A DNA stretch of 64,000 nt. Origin: Jejubacter sp036620675 (GTDB lineage: Bacteria > Pseudomonadota > Gammaproteobacteria > Enterobacterales > Enterobacteriaceae). Under the pieces are notes generated by a model that was given only the letters and a program-made list of their open reading frames with translations, made no database searches and was not told the origin of the DNA. The translations under genes were made by a program, and so were the position numbers. The stretch lies in NCBI GenBank assembly GCA_036620675.1, contig JAZHEE010000006.1; one strand, written 5' to 3'. Below are positions 16,935 to 25,035 of this stretch, piece after piece; the stretch's first letter is position 1, and each line of letters starts with the position of its first letter.

Positions 16935-17993
16935 ATGCGTAAACAGTGGATTGGAGTCTGTGTTGCGGCAGGATTGCTGGCGGCATGCAGCTCTGATAAC
17001 AACAACAACCAGCAGACCAATACCGCCCCTCAGCCAGCGGTATGCAATGGCCCGAATGTTGAGATCACCGGCGCGGATCCCCGCCCGGAGGCCCTGAGTC
17101 CAACGGCGAATCAGGATTATCAGCGCGATGGTAAGCAGTACCGCATCGTTCAGGATCCCGCTAATTTTAGCCAGTCCGGCCTTGCCGCCATTGATAACGG
17201 CAGCGGCGGCGCCCGAATGACCGCCACCGGTGAAACATACGACGCCGGACAGCTGACCGCCGCGCATCCGACGTTGCCGATTCCGAGCTACGCGCGTATT
17301 ACTAACCTCGCTAATGGACGAATGATCGTGGTGCGGATTAACGATCGCGGCCCGTATGGCGACGAGCGAATTATCGCCCTTTCTCAGGCCGCGGCGGATC
17401 GCCTTAATACCTCAAACAACACCAAAGTCCGGGTCGATCCTATTATCGTAGCCCAGGATGGTACGCTCTCCGGCCCGGGAACCGCCTGCACCACCATAGC
17501 TCGCCAGAGCTATGCCCTGCCCGCCCGCCCGGACCTGAGCGGCAACAGCAGTGGCGGTCAGCCGTCCGCTCAGCAGAATGATGTGATGGCGATGAGCAAT
17601 AGCAACCAGGCGCCACAGCAGCAGCAGCAGCAGCAGCAGCAAAATAATGCACAGCCTGCCCCCCAGGGGGCCCAACAGCCGCCCGCGCCCAACTACCAGA
17701 CCGCAACCGGCGAACATAACGCGCCTGTTACCGCGCCTGGCTCTATCCAGGGCGGCGCGTCAACCAGCGGTAGCTACGTAGTTCAGGTCGGCGCCGTCAG
17801 CGACGGCGGCCGCGCCAGTCAGTGGCAGCAGCAGCTTAGCCAGCAGTATTCGGTGCCAGGGCGAGTCTCCCAGAACGGCCAGGTATGGCGGATCCAGTTG
17901 GGGCCTTTCGCCACCCGCGGTGAAGCGGTGGAAGTTCAGCAGCGCCTGCTGAACGCCGGGCAACCTCAGAGTTTTGTGACCAGCGCCCAGTAA
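16935..17993 (+). CDS. rlpA: Septal-ring lytic transglycosylase / lipoprotein RlpA
   Basis: 352 residues from ATG 16935; an upstream frame back to 16686 overlaps mrdB and is rejected. A lipobox (LLAAC) is followed by a Ser/Asn/Gln linker, a double-psi beta-barrel domain (GGARMTATGETYDAGQLTAAHP; TNLANGRMIVVRINDRGPYGD), a long Gln/Pro/Asn-rich linker and a C-terminal SPOR domain (YVVQVGAVSDGGRASQWQQ) that binds denuded septal glycan. RlpA is a septal-ring protein, and in some species a lytic transglycosylase. The linker contains a pure CAG repeat encoding poly-Gln. Confidence 0.95.
   Translation: MRKQWIGVCVAAGLLAACSSDNNNNQQTNTAPQPAVCNGPNVEITGADPRPEALSPTANQDYQRDGKQYRIVQDPANFSQSGLAAIDNGSGGARMTATGETYDAGQLTAAHPTLPIPSYARITNLANGRMIVVRINDRGPYGDERIIALSQAAADRLNTSNNTKVRVDPIIVAQDGTLSGPGTACTTIARQSYALPARPDLSGNSSGGQPSAQQNDVMAMSNSNQAPQQQQQQQQQNNAQPAPQGAQQPPAPNYQTATGEHNAPVTAPGSIQGGASTSGSYVVQVGAVSDGGRASQWQQQLSQQYSVPGRVSQNGQVWRIQLGPFATRGEAVEVQQRLLNAGQPQSFVTSAQ
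17616..17642 (+). repeat. CAG trinucleotide repeat encoding poly-Gln in RlpA
   Basis: Eight uninterrupted CAG codons and one CAA encode nine Gln in the linker between the barrel and SPOR domains. Pure triplet runs are rare in enterobacterial genes and prone to in-frame length change. Confidence 0.95.
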
Positions 17994-18132
17994 TGGCGCC
18001 AGGCACCCGACATTGCGTCAATTTATGTCAATACCAGTAATAAATCCTGCGCAAAGTCGGGTGTCTCTCCCCAGGGCATTTGTTATAGTAAACCACTTTT
18101 TCATTCCATCACGGATGTTGCCAGTTCAGACC

Positions 18133-19344
18133 ATGACCAGATCTCTATCGATTCGCTTTACCCGACGCCTGGCGATTGCCGCCACCGTTGCGCTGACCAC
18201 TGTTTCCGCCGCTCAGGCTGAAGATATCAATATCAAAACCATGATTCCGGGAGCCCCGCAGATCGACGCAGAATCCTGGGTTCTGATTGATTACAATTCG
18301 GGTAAAGTCCTGGCCGAACACAACGCCGATGCCCGCCGGGATCCCGCCAGCCTGACCAAGATGATGACCAGCTACGTTATCGGTCAGGCTATGAAGGCTG
18401 GTAAGTTTAAAGAGACCGATCTGGTTACCATCGGTAAAGACGCCTGGGCCACCGGCAATCCGGTATTTAAAGGCTCTTCGTTGATGTTCCTGAAACCCGG
18501 AATGGAAGTCCCGGTATCCCAGTTGATTCGCGGTATCAACCTGCAGTCCGGTAATGATGCCTGTGTGGCCATGGCCGACTACGTGGCAGGCAGCCAGGAT
18601 GCTTTCGTCGGGCTGATGAACAACTATGCGGGCGCGCTGGGACTTAAGAACACCCATTTTGAAACGGTGCACGGTCTGGATGCCGAAGGCCAGTACAGCT
18701 CGGCCCGTGATATGGCAAAGATAGGTCAGGCGCTGATTCGCGACGTGCCTAACGAATACTCTATCTACAAAGAGAAAGAGTTTACCTTTAACGGCATCCG
18801 CCAGATGAACCGTAACGGCCTGCTGTGGGACAAAAACCTCAACGTCGACGGTATTAAAACCGGCCATACCAGCAAGGCGGGCTACAACCTGGTGGCTTCC
18901 GCCACCGAGGGCCAGATGCGTCTGATCTCCGCCGTCATGGGCGGACGCACCTTTAAAGGCCGCGAGTCCGAAAGCAAAAAGCTGCTGACCTGGGGCTTCC
19001 GCTTCTTCGAAACGGTCAACCCGCTGCGCGCGGGTAAAGAGTTCGCCTCAGAGCCCGCCTGGTTCGGTAACAGCGATCGCGCTTCGCTGGGCGTGGATAA
19101 AGATGTTTATCTCACCATTCCCCGCGGCCGAATGAAAGATCTGAAGGCCAGCTACGTGCTGAACAGCGGTGAGCTGCATGCCCCGCTGCAGAAAAAACAG
19201 GTGGTCGGCACCATCAACTTCCAGCTGGACGGCAAAACCATTGAGCAGCGCCCGCTGGTGGTGCTCAAAGAGATCGACGAAGGCAACTTTTTCAGCCGTA
19301 TCATCGACTATATTAAGCTGATGTTCCATCGCTGGTTCGGCTAA
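18133..19344 (+). CDS. dacA: D-alanyl-D-alanine carboxypeptidase DacA (PBP5)
   Basis: 403 residues from ATG 18133, the exact length of E. coli PBP5; an in-frame ATG at 18115 is an alternative start. A signal peptide ends AAQA near residue 29. Active-site motifs are SLTK (in PASLTKMMTSY), SGN (LQSGNDACVAMAD) and KTG (GIKTGHTSKAGYN). The C-terminal amphipathic helix FSRIIDYIKLMFHRWFG anchors the enzyme to the outer face of the inner membrane. It trims the terminal D-Ala from pentapeptides and limits cross-linking. A strong terminator follows. Confidence 0.97.
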   Translation: MTRSLSIRFTRRLAIAATVALTTVSAAQAEDINIKTMIPGAPQIDAESWVLIDYNSGKVLAEHNADARRDPASLTKMMTSYVIGQAMKAGKFKETDLVTIGKDAWATGNPVFKGSSLMFLKPGMEVPVSQLIRGINLQSGNDACVAMADYVAGSQDAFVGLMNNYAGALGLKNTHFETVHGLDAEGQYSSARDMAKIGQALIRDVPNEYSIYKEKEFTFNGIRQMNRNGLLWDKNLNVDGIKTGHTSKAGYNLVASATEGQMRLISAVMGGRTFKGRESESKKLLTWGFRFFETVNPLRAGKEFASEPAWFGNSDRASLGVDKDVYLTIPRGRMKDLKASYVLNSGELHAPLQKKQVVGTINFQLDGKTIEQRPLVVLKEIDEGNFFSRIIDYIKLMFHRWFG

Positions 19345-19394
19345 ACGCCCCCCCTTGATATCGCCGCAAACGGCCCCATATTATCTGTATCAGC

Positions 19395-19427
19395 CACTCC
19401 CGCCCCGGCGGGAGTGATTCTTTTTTT
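19395..19427 (+). terminator. Intrinsic terminator after dacA
   Basis: CACTCCCG...CGGGAGTG with a short loop is followed by a run of seven T. It ends the mrd-rlpA-dacA transcript immediately before ybeD, which therefore depends on read-through or its own promoter. Confidence 0.85.
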
Positions 19428-19442
19428 CACACTGGAGCAACC

Positions 19443-19706
19443 ATGAAAACCAAACTGAACGAGCTGCTTGAATTCCCCTGCACCTTCACCTACAAAGTGA
19501 TGGGCCTGGCGAAACCGGAGCTGGTGGATCAGGTGGTAGAGGTGGTGCAACGCCACGCCCCGGGCGACTATAACCCGCAGGTAAAACCCAGTGCTAAAGG
19601 AAATTATCACTCGGTCTCCATCACCATTACTGCGACTCATATCGATCAGGTGGAGACACTGTACGAAGAGCTGGGCAACATCGAAATCGTGCGCATGGTT
19701 CTGTAA
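19443..19706 (+). CDS. ybeD: Conserved UPF0250 protein YbeD
   Basis: 87 residues (KTKLNELLEFPCTFTYKVMG...IEIVRMVL), full length. It has an ACT-like alpha/beta fold. YbeD is widespread in gammaproteobacteria and almost always sits next to lipB, which has suggested a link to lipoate metabolism; no activity is established. The start lies 15 bases after the T-run of the dacA terminator, with CTGGAG as ribosome site. Confidence 0.95.
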   Translation: MKTKLNELLEFPCTFTYKVMGLAKPELVDQVVEVVQRHAPGDYNPQVKPSAKGNYHSVSITITATHIDQVETLYEELGNIEIVRMVL

Positions 19707-19799
19707 CGCTGTCCGCCCGGCCCCCATGGGGTCGGGTCATTCCCCGGTTTTCCCGCTGTGATATACTCCCTCCACCGTTGATCTGCCGGAGACGCCGTT

Positions 19800-20447
19800 T
19801 TGTCTCAAGATACCGATACCATATTGATACGCCAGCTCGGGCTACAGCCCTGGGATCAGGTTTCCCGGGCGATGCACGAATTCACCGATACCCGCGATGA
19901 ACAAAATGCAGATGAGATCTGGCTGGTCGAACACCCCCCGGTTTTTACTCAGGGCCAGGCAGGCAAAGCTGAACATATTCTGGCGCCTGGCAATATCCCC
20001 GTAGTACAGAGCGATCGCGGCGGCCAGGTGACCTATCACGGTCCGGGTCAGCAGGTGGTCTACGTCCTGCTGAACCTGCGGCGCCGTAAGCTGGGCGTAC
20101 GTGAACTGGTCACCGTGCTGGAGCAAACGGTGGTCGCCACCCTGGCCGAGCTGGGTATTGAGGCTTACGCCCGCCCCGATGCACCCGGAGTCTACGTCGG
20201 ACAACGTAAAATCTGCTCGCTGGGCCTGCGCATCCGCAAGGGCTGTTCGTTTCACGGCCTGGCGCTCAACATCGCCATGGATCTCTCGCCCTTTCAACGC
20301 ATCAATCCCTGCGGTTATGCAGGGATGGAGATGACACAGGTGTCTGAATGGGTGCCGGATGCCACGCCAGAGCAGCTGACGCCGCGGCTGGTGGAAAACC
20401 TGATGAAATTGCTGGATAACGCCTCATATCGCTGGTTGCCGAACTGA
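19800..20447 (+). CDS. lipB: Octanoyl-ACP:protein N-octanoyltransferase LipB
   Basis: 215 residues from a TTG start (the E. coli gene also uses TTG). Core segments are RGGQVTYHGPGQQVVYVLLNLRR, the catalytic Lys in GQRKICSLGLRI and the catalytic Cys in NPCGYAGMEM. It transfers octanoate from acyl carrier protein to lipoyl domains of the 2-oxoacid dehydrogenases and GcvH. The -10-like word TGATATACTCC lies about 40 bases upstream, and the same word occurs before lipA. E. coli has ybeF between lipB and lipA; here there is only a 211-base spacer. Confidence 0.97.
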   Translation: MSQDTDTILIRQLGLQPWDQVSRAMHEFTDTRDEQNADEIWLVEHPPVFTQGQAGKAEHILAPGNIPVVQSDRGGQVTYHGPGQQVVYVLLNLRRRKLGVRELVTVLEQTVVATLAELGIEAYARPDAPGVYVGQRKICSLGLRIRKGCSFHGLALNIAMDLSPFQRINPCGYAGMEMTQVSEWVPDATPEQLTPRLVENLMKLLDNASYRWLPN

Positions 20448-20658
20448 CTTGAGGAACGGCTATCTGACTGCCGGAACGCACAAAATAACAAATCTTTTAC
20501 ACCTTTTTGGCGCTTTCCGGCCAGGCACGGCTGCTTTCCAGGTTTCAGAAATGATATACTCCGGTAAACAAATTCAAAAATAGTTGATAAATACATCCGC
20601 ATCTTGAATTTGAAGATTTTTGTCCCATCACCCACAGCTGGACTGGAATACGCACGCT

Positions 20659-21624
20659 ATGAGTAAACCCATTGTGATGGAGCGCGGAGTCAAATACCGC
20701 GACGCCGATAAAATGGCCCTGATTCCGGTGAAAACCGTAGCAACCGAGCGTCAGGAGCTGCTGAGAAAGCCGGAATGGATGAAGATCCGCCTGCCTGCCG
20801 ACTCCTCCCGTATCCAGGGCATCAAAGCGGCGATGCGCAAAAACGGCCTGCACTCCGTCTGTGAAGAAGCCTCCTGCCCTAACCTGGCCGAGTGTTTTAA
20901 CCACGGCACGGCCACCTTTATGATTCTTGGTGCCATCTGTACCCGCCGCTGCCCGTTCTGCGACGTGGCCCACGGCCGTCCGGTCGCGCCGGAGGCCGAC
21001 GAACCCCAGAAATTAGCCCAGACTATTTCCGACATGGGGCTGCGCTACGTGGTCATCACCTCCGTGGATCGCGACGATCTGCGCGATGGCGGCGCCCAGC
21101 ACTTTGCCGACTGCATCAGCGCCATTCGCGAAAAGAATCCCAGCATCAAGATCGAAACCCTGGTGCCCGACTTCCGCGGACGCATGGATCGGGCGCTGGA
21201 TATTCTTAACGCCACGCCGCCGGACGTATTCAACCATAATCTGGAAAACGTACCGCGCCTGTATCGTCAGGTTCGCCCGGGCGCCGATTACGCCTGGTCC
21301 CTGCGTCTGCTGGAGCGCTTTAAAGAAGCGCACCCGGAACTGCCGACCAAATCCGGCCTGATGGTGGGGCTGGGGGAAACTAACGAAGAAATTATCCAGG
21401 TCATGCGCGATCTGCGCAGCCACGGCGTAACCATGCTGACACTGGGCCAGTATCTGCAGCCCAGCCGTCACCACCTGCCGGTGCAGCGTTACGTCAGCCC
21501 CGACGAATTTGAAGAGATGAAAGCGGAGGCCCTGGCAATGGGCTTTACCCATGCCGCCTGCGGCCCCTTTGTGCGATCTTCCTATCACGCCGATCTACAG
21601 GCGAAAGGGGAAGAGGTGAAATAA
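20659..21624 (+). CDS. lipA: Lipoyl synthase LipA (radical SAM)
   Basis: 321 residues from ATG 20659, the E. coli length. There are two clusters of Cys: the auxiliary 4Fe-4S ligands in CEEASCPNLAEC and the radical-SAM CxxxCxxC in CTRRCPFC. A conserved C-terminal Arg-Ser-Ser-Tyr motif is present (VRSSYHADLQA). It inserts two sulfurs into the octanoyl chain made by LipB. It is convergent with tatE and separated from it by a bidirectional terminator. A frame extension to 20620 is not supported. Confidence 0.98.
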   Translation: MSKPIVMERGVKYRDADKMALIPVKTVATERQELLRKPEWMKIRLPADSSRIQGIKAAMRKNGLHSVCEEASCPNLAECFNHGTATFMILGAICTRRCPFCDVAHGRPVAPEADEPQKLAQTISDMGLRYVVITSVDRDDLRDGGAQHFADCISAIREKNPSIKIETLVPDFRGRMDRALDILNATPPDVFNHNLENVPRLYRQVRPGADYAWSLRLLERFKEAHPELPTKSGLMVGLGETNEEIIQVMRDLRSHGVTMLTLGQYLQPSRHHLPVQRYVSPDEFEEMKAEALAMGFTHAACGPFVRSSYHADLQAKGEEVK

Positions 21625-21663
21625 CGACTGTAACTTCTGGTTACATCTTTTCGCCCCGATAAT

Positions 21664-21694
21664 AAAAAAACCGGCCCGCATGGCCGGTTTTTTT
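21664..21694. terminator. Bidirectional terminator between lipA and tatE
   Basis: AACCGGCC-cgcat-GGCCGGTT is flanked by A7 on the left and T7 on the right, so it can stop transcription of lipA (plus) and tatE (minus). Confidence 0.9.
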
Positions 21695-21714
21695 ATCCGC
21701 AAAAGCCCCGAAAA

Positions 21715-21909
21715 TCACTCTTTATGAGAGAGTCGCTCTGCCGGCGATTCGCTGCCCGCGGCAGGTTTCTCATCATCATTCATGGCCTTTTTAAATCCCT
21801 TGATGGCCGCTCCGAGATCGCCGCCCAGGGTGCGTAACTTCTTAGTACCAAACAGTAATACGATCAGTACACCGACCACCAGCAGCTTGGTAATGCTAAT
21901 CTCGCCCAT
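21715..21909 (-). CDS. tatE: Twin-arginine translocase subunit TatE
   Basis: 64 residues: a TatA/E-type N-terminal membrane helix (ISITKLLVVGVLIVLLFGTK), the hinge FGTKKLRTLG, an amphipathic helix (GDLGAAIKGFKKAMND) and a short acidic tail ending LSHKE. It is a minor TatA paralogue that joins the Tat pore exporting folded proteins. As in E. coli it stands alone, convergent with lipA. It is slightly shorter than E. coli TatE (67 residues). Confidence 0.95.
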   Translation of the reverse strand: MGEISITKLLVVGVLIVLLFGTKKLRTLGGDLGAAIKGFKKAMNDDEKPAAGSESPAERLSHKE

Positions 21910-22024
21910 AGTTACCTTCTTAAATTCAAAAACTCACCGAAAAACCTGAAACTATTAACGGTCATTATTCGTCGCGACACAATAGCAATCTGTAACAGGG
22001 TGAATCAAGCGGGTGAATAAAAAG

Positions 22025-22813
22025 TCATGCCAGGCGGGGAGAGGCAAAGCGGCGATTAGCCAGTACCGGTAGATGGCGCCGAACCTCCGCCAGCCGCTCC
22101 GGGCTCAGGCTGGCGCAGGCCATACCAGGTTGTTCCCCAAGGCCTGCCAGCGTGACCCCTAACGGATCCACCACCCGGCTCAACCCGATATTACGGACGC
22201 CGCATTCATCCGCCGCCGCCACATAGCAGGTGGTGTCCAGCGCCCGGGCCGCCAGCAGCAGCTCCCAGTGCCGCTCTTTATGACCGCCGCGCACCCAGGC
22301 TGCCGGCATCGCCAGCACCTGCGCCCCGGACAACGCCAGACTCAACGCCAGCTCCGGAAAACGCAAATCATAGCAGGTCATCAGCCCCACTTTCATACCG
22401 GCCACCTCAATGAGCGGCGCCACAGCATTACCGGCATCCACCTTCAGGGACTCCTGGACATTAAAGGCGTCGTAGAGATGAAGCTTCTGATAGCTCGCCA
22501 CAATCTCTCCGTTACGCAACGCCACCAGCGTATTGGCGGCACGTCCGTCCCGGGTCGGCACATGCAGAGTCAGCACCGTCGTTAACGACTTCCCTCTTCC
22601 CGCCTCTAACAACCCGCTGACAAAGGGGCCATCCAGCGGTTGTGCCGCCTTCACAACCAGCTCCGTATCGCTATCGCTGCGGGCCAGTACCGCCTCCGGC
22701 AATACCAGTAAATCTACCTGCTGCGCATGGGCCTGCGCCATCCTGGCGCGGCAGCTTTCCAGATTAGCTTCAGCGTCTGGCGTAACCGCAAATTGTCCGA
22801 CTGCTACCTTCAT
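22025..22813 (-). CDS. ybeM: Deaminated glutathione amidase, nitrilase family (YbeM)
   Basis: 262 residues from ATG 22813 (GGGGGAA ribosome site; a GTG one codon upstream is the alternative). The carbon-nitrogen hydrolase triad is intact: Glu in VLPEAVL, Lys in YQKLHLYDAF, Cys in MTCYDLRFPE. The Nit1/YbeM group removes the side product deaminated glutathione, a metabolite-repair reaction. As I recall, the K-12 copy is annotated as damaged; this one is full length with all catalytic residues. It is divergent from crcB. Confidence 0.9.
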   Translation of the reverse strand: MKVAVGQFAVTPDAEANLESCRARMAQAHAQQVDLLVLPEAVLARSDSDTELVVKAAQPLDGPFVSGLLEAGRGKSLTTVLTLHVPTRDGRAANTLVALRNGEIVASYQKLHLYDAFNVQESLKVDAGNAVAPLIEVAGMKVGLMTCYDLRFPELALSLALSGAQVLAMPAAWVRGGHKERHWELLLAARALDTTCYVAAADECGVRNIGLSRVVDPLGVTLAGLGEQPGMACASLSPERLAEVRRHLPVLANRRFASPRLA

Positions 22814-22904
22814 CACTTCCCCCGTTTTTCCACCCCAGACTTTCCGTTAGTGCCCGGACGGCGCTACACTCTCACTACTTTAGTCATATTTACAGGAAGT
22901 GTGT

Positions 22905-23291
22905 GTGTTACAGATGTCATTAGCCGTATTCATTGGCGGGGGAATCGGCAGCCTGCTGCGCTGGATGCTGAGTATGCGACTGAATCCGGTGCATAGCGCC
23001 ATTCCCGTCGGCACCCTGACAGCCAATCTACTGGGCGCTTTTATTATCGGTGCGGGCCTGGCCTGGTTTAGCCGTATGACCCAACTGGATCCCATGTGGA
23101 AACTGCTTATCACAACCGGCTTTTGCGGCGGCCTGACCACCTTTTCGACCTTCTCTGCCGAAGTGGTGTTTCTGCTGCAGGAAGGCCGCCTGGGCTGGGC
23201 GGCGCTGAACCTGCTGGTAAACCTGCTGGGCTCATTTTTCATGACCGCTATCGCCTTCTGGCTGTTTTCTGCCGCCTCTTCCCACGCCTGA
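22905..23291 (+). CDS. crcB: Fluoride channel CrcB/Fluc
   Basis: 128 residues from GTG 22905 (encoding MLQMSLAVFIGGG...), with AGGA seven bases upstream; an ATG at 22914 is an alternative. It has four membrane segments, the conserved Asn in TLTANLLGAF and the TTGFCGGLTTFSTFSAE motif of fluoride channels, which work as antiparallel dimers and expel F-. No fluoride riboswitch is visible in the 91-base divergent spacer. Length and sequence match E. coli CrcB. Confidence 0.95.
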   Translation: MLQMSLAVFIGGGIGSLLRWMLSMRLNPVHSAIPVGTLTANLLGAFIIGAGLAWFSRMTQLDPMWKLLITTGFCGGLTTFSTFSAEVVFLLQEGRLGWAALNLLVNLLGSFFMTAIAFWLFSAASSHA

Positions 23292-23361
23292 GCGGAGGTT
23301 TTAAGGTCAGATTAAGCTTTCTTTGCCAGGATTCCGGTTCTGATTGCAGGAGGATTCAGCA

Positions 23362-23451
23362 ATGAAAGAGCGAGTTAACAGCCTGGCGGCCGTAGGGGCT
23401 GGCGTTGCTATCGTATGTTGGTTTCTTTATGGTTACCTGATTAGCTGGTAA
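23362..23451 (+). CDS. 29-residue single-helix membrane peptide, unknown
   Basis: A short ORF after crcB has a near-perfect ribosome site (AGGAGG eight bases before ATG). The product starts MKERVNSLAAVGAG and continues VAIVCWFLYGYLISW: a positively charged N-terminus, then one hydrophobic helix to the C-terminus. A terminator follows 15 bases after the stop. The shape is typical of enterobacterial small membrane proteins, but I do not recognise a family. Confidence 0.6.
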   Translation: MKERVNSLAAVGAGVAIVCWFLYGYLISW

Positions 23452-23466
23452 CTGACCAGAGAACAT

Positions 23467-23494
23467 AAAAAAACCCGCCCTTTGGGCGGGTTTT
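23467..23494. terminator. Bidirectional terminator between the small ORF and cspE
   Basis: AAACCCGCC-ctttg-GGCGGGTTT has A-runs on the left and T-runs on the right. It serves the small plus-strand ORF and cspE on the minus strand. Confidence 0.88.
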
Positions 23495-23516
23495 ACAATT
23501 CGGTCTGACTACTAAC

Positions 23517-23726
23517 TTACAGAGCGATTACGTTAGCAGCAGAAGGGCCTTTGGCACCGTCAGTGATTTCGAACTCTACGCGCTGACCTTCAGCCAGAGT
23601 TTTGAAACCGTTGCTCTGGATAGCGGAGAAGTGTACGAACACATCTTTGCTGCCATCTTCCGGAGTAATGAAACCGAATCCTTTGGATTCATTAAACCAC
23701 TTAACGTTACCTTTAATCTTAGACAT
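23517..23726 (-). CDS. cspE: Cold-shock-family protein CspE
   Basis: 69 residues from ATG 23726 (MSKIKGNVKWFNESKGFGF), a single cold-shock domain with RNP1 (KGFGFITP) and RNP2 (DVFVHFSAI). The ORF can be extended upstream to 23756, but the standard start is the one given. CspE binds single-stranded nucleic acid, melts RNA structure and acts as an antiterminator; it is expressed at 37 C. The long untranslated region 23727-23913 includes a CGACAC/GTGTCG hairpin at about 23751-23769. Confidence 0.96.
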   Translation of the reverse strand: MSKIKGNVKWFNESKGFGFITPEDGSKDVFVHFSAIQSNGFKTLAEGQRVEFEITDGAKGPSAANVIAL

Positions 23727-23913
23727 CAAAATTACCTTTACATGAAAAAACGACACAAATACCGTGTCGGGTACCAGTACATCAATTGTGGTGGCTTTTG
23801 TCCAGTCGAACTTTGATAAAAAGTGATAAAAGTCGCTAACTTTTTAGTACAGTCGCTCTTATTGCTTGTTTTTAAACGAGGTAGCGCCACATTGAGCATT
23901 ACCTCACTTTTTA

Positions 23914-24483
23914 TCAAAACTGAAAACGGAACCACGCGAAGTAGACGTTACCGTTGTTATAGGTTCCCGGAATGTAGGTCATCTGAAAGGTGGCCGGGCC
24001 ATAGCCAATGGACGCCAGCGGCAATACTAACGGAATGGGAATGTACTTCCAGTTATCGCGCGCCGTGACACCCGCCGTATAGCCCAGGCCCAGGTGAAAA
24101 TTATCATCGGTCAGCGGACGCCACGTGGCTTCCCAACCATAACCTGCTATCGGCTCCCACTTATTGTAGGAGTCTTTAAATGCCATGACATACAGACCGT
24201 GCCAGTTGCCTTTTTCATCCCAGCGGGACTGACCTATCCCCGCCCCCCAGGGACGCTCGTTATACTCATCGGTCTTATCCTTATCGTAAGCAAAGCGAGC
24301 GTGCCAGGTAATAGCGGGAATATAGAGATCGTAGTGCTCAGGTTCATGCCAGGTCCGGGAGACGTTATCGGTAAAGGTCGCAAACCACCCTTTACCGCCA
24401 TCCTGGGCAAGAGCCGATGCGCTAATGAATAATGAACCCACTGCCGCAATAAAAAAGATAAAATAGTTGCGTAATAATTTCAC
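23914..24483 (-). CDS. pagP: Lipid A palmitoyltransferase PagP
   Basis: 189 residues from the GTG at 24483 (MKLLRNYFIFF...); another GTG at 24498 gives 194 residues, and neither has a strong ribosome site. The signal peptide ends SALAQ. The beta-barrel body is very close to E. coli PagP (HYDLYIPAITWHARFAYDK; YIPGTYNNGNVYFAW). Catalytic His (HYDLY) and Asp-Ser (KDSYNKWEP) are kept. It moves palmitate from phospholipid to lipid A in the outer membrane and gives resistance to cationic peptides. Confidence 0.95.
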   Translation of the reverse strand: MKLLRNYFIFFIAAVGSLFISASALAQDGGKGWFATFTDNVSRTWHEPEHYDLYIPAITWHARFAYDKDKTDEYNERPWGAGIGQSRWDEKGNWHGLYVMAFKDSYNKWEPIAGYGWEATWRPLTDDNFHLGLGYTAGVTARDNWKYIPIPLVLPLASIGYGPATFQMTYIPGTYNNGNVYFAWFRFQF

Positions 24484-24527
24484 GTTTTCTTCTACCACAA
24501 TAAAAAAACGGTGACATGATAAGCAAG

Positions 24528-24548
24528 TTTAGCTGAATGAAAGCTAAA
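24528..24548. promoter_or_regulatory. Interrupted palindrome upstream of pagP
   Basis: TTTAGCT-N7-AGCTAAA lies 45 bases before the pagP start. Each arm resembles part of the SlyA word TTAGC...GCTAA, but the spacing is wrong for a standard site. It could be a protein-binding site or a leader hairpin. I saw no convincing PhoP direct repeat. Confidence 0.35.
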
Positions 24549-25035
24549 TGCTCGCTCCCCTGATGACCCATTATTTTATTTGGTGGATCAATAGAACGTC
24601 TATGAAAAGACCGACTATTCAGGACATATCCTAATAAACAGTGAGGAATAACTGAAAGACAGAAGCGCCTCCAGCGCCCCCCAGGTAAGAAAAATCGTCA
24701 CCGCGGTTCTGGCACGCTCTGAAACCCGGCATCCTTCTGTCACCAACTCTTTTCCGCTTAATTATCAGACAATTATTCACATAAATTTTACATTTGCCCC
24801 GCCAGTTATTGCGCTGGCTCACCCCACATGAAAAACGCTAAGAATTTATTTTGTGTTTCTCCCGCCTGCCGTCAAAATAGCTATCTTATTGGTTTACGCC
24901 ATCGTACACGTGCGTCATTCAGCCCCCGGAACATTGACCGTCGTGCCTGAAACGCACCCTCAGTGTCTGTTACAGGTATTTGTTTTCACCGCTAAATATG
25001 TCACGCCGGATGAATACCGGCCCGCTGGGAAGATT
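24549..25035. other. Spacer between divergent pagP and dcuC, no gene recognised
   Basis: About 490 bases contain no ORF with plausible composition plus a ribosome site. The part near pagP should hold its promoter. The part near dcuC holds a small hairpin GCCGG-atgaata-CCGGC about 20 bases before the start. I looked for an FNR site (TTGAT-N4-ATCAA), expected for an anaerobic dicarboxylate gene, and did not find a good one. An open frame back to 24853 is in frame with dcuC but does not resemble the transporter. Confidence 0.5.

Noticed and set aside
22814..22904. Fluoride riboswitch before crcB
   Set aside because: The spacer is too short and lacks the conserved riboswitch core.
24631..24822. 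63-residue minus-strand ORF between pagP and dcuC
   Set aside because: No ribosome site, unusual composition and no domain; most likely chance in an AT-rich spacer.
24549..25035. FNR site for dcuC
   Set aside because: No TTGAT-N4-ATCAA with acceptable match found; the TTTGGTGGATCAA word near 24580 has wrong spacing and one bad half.
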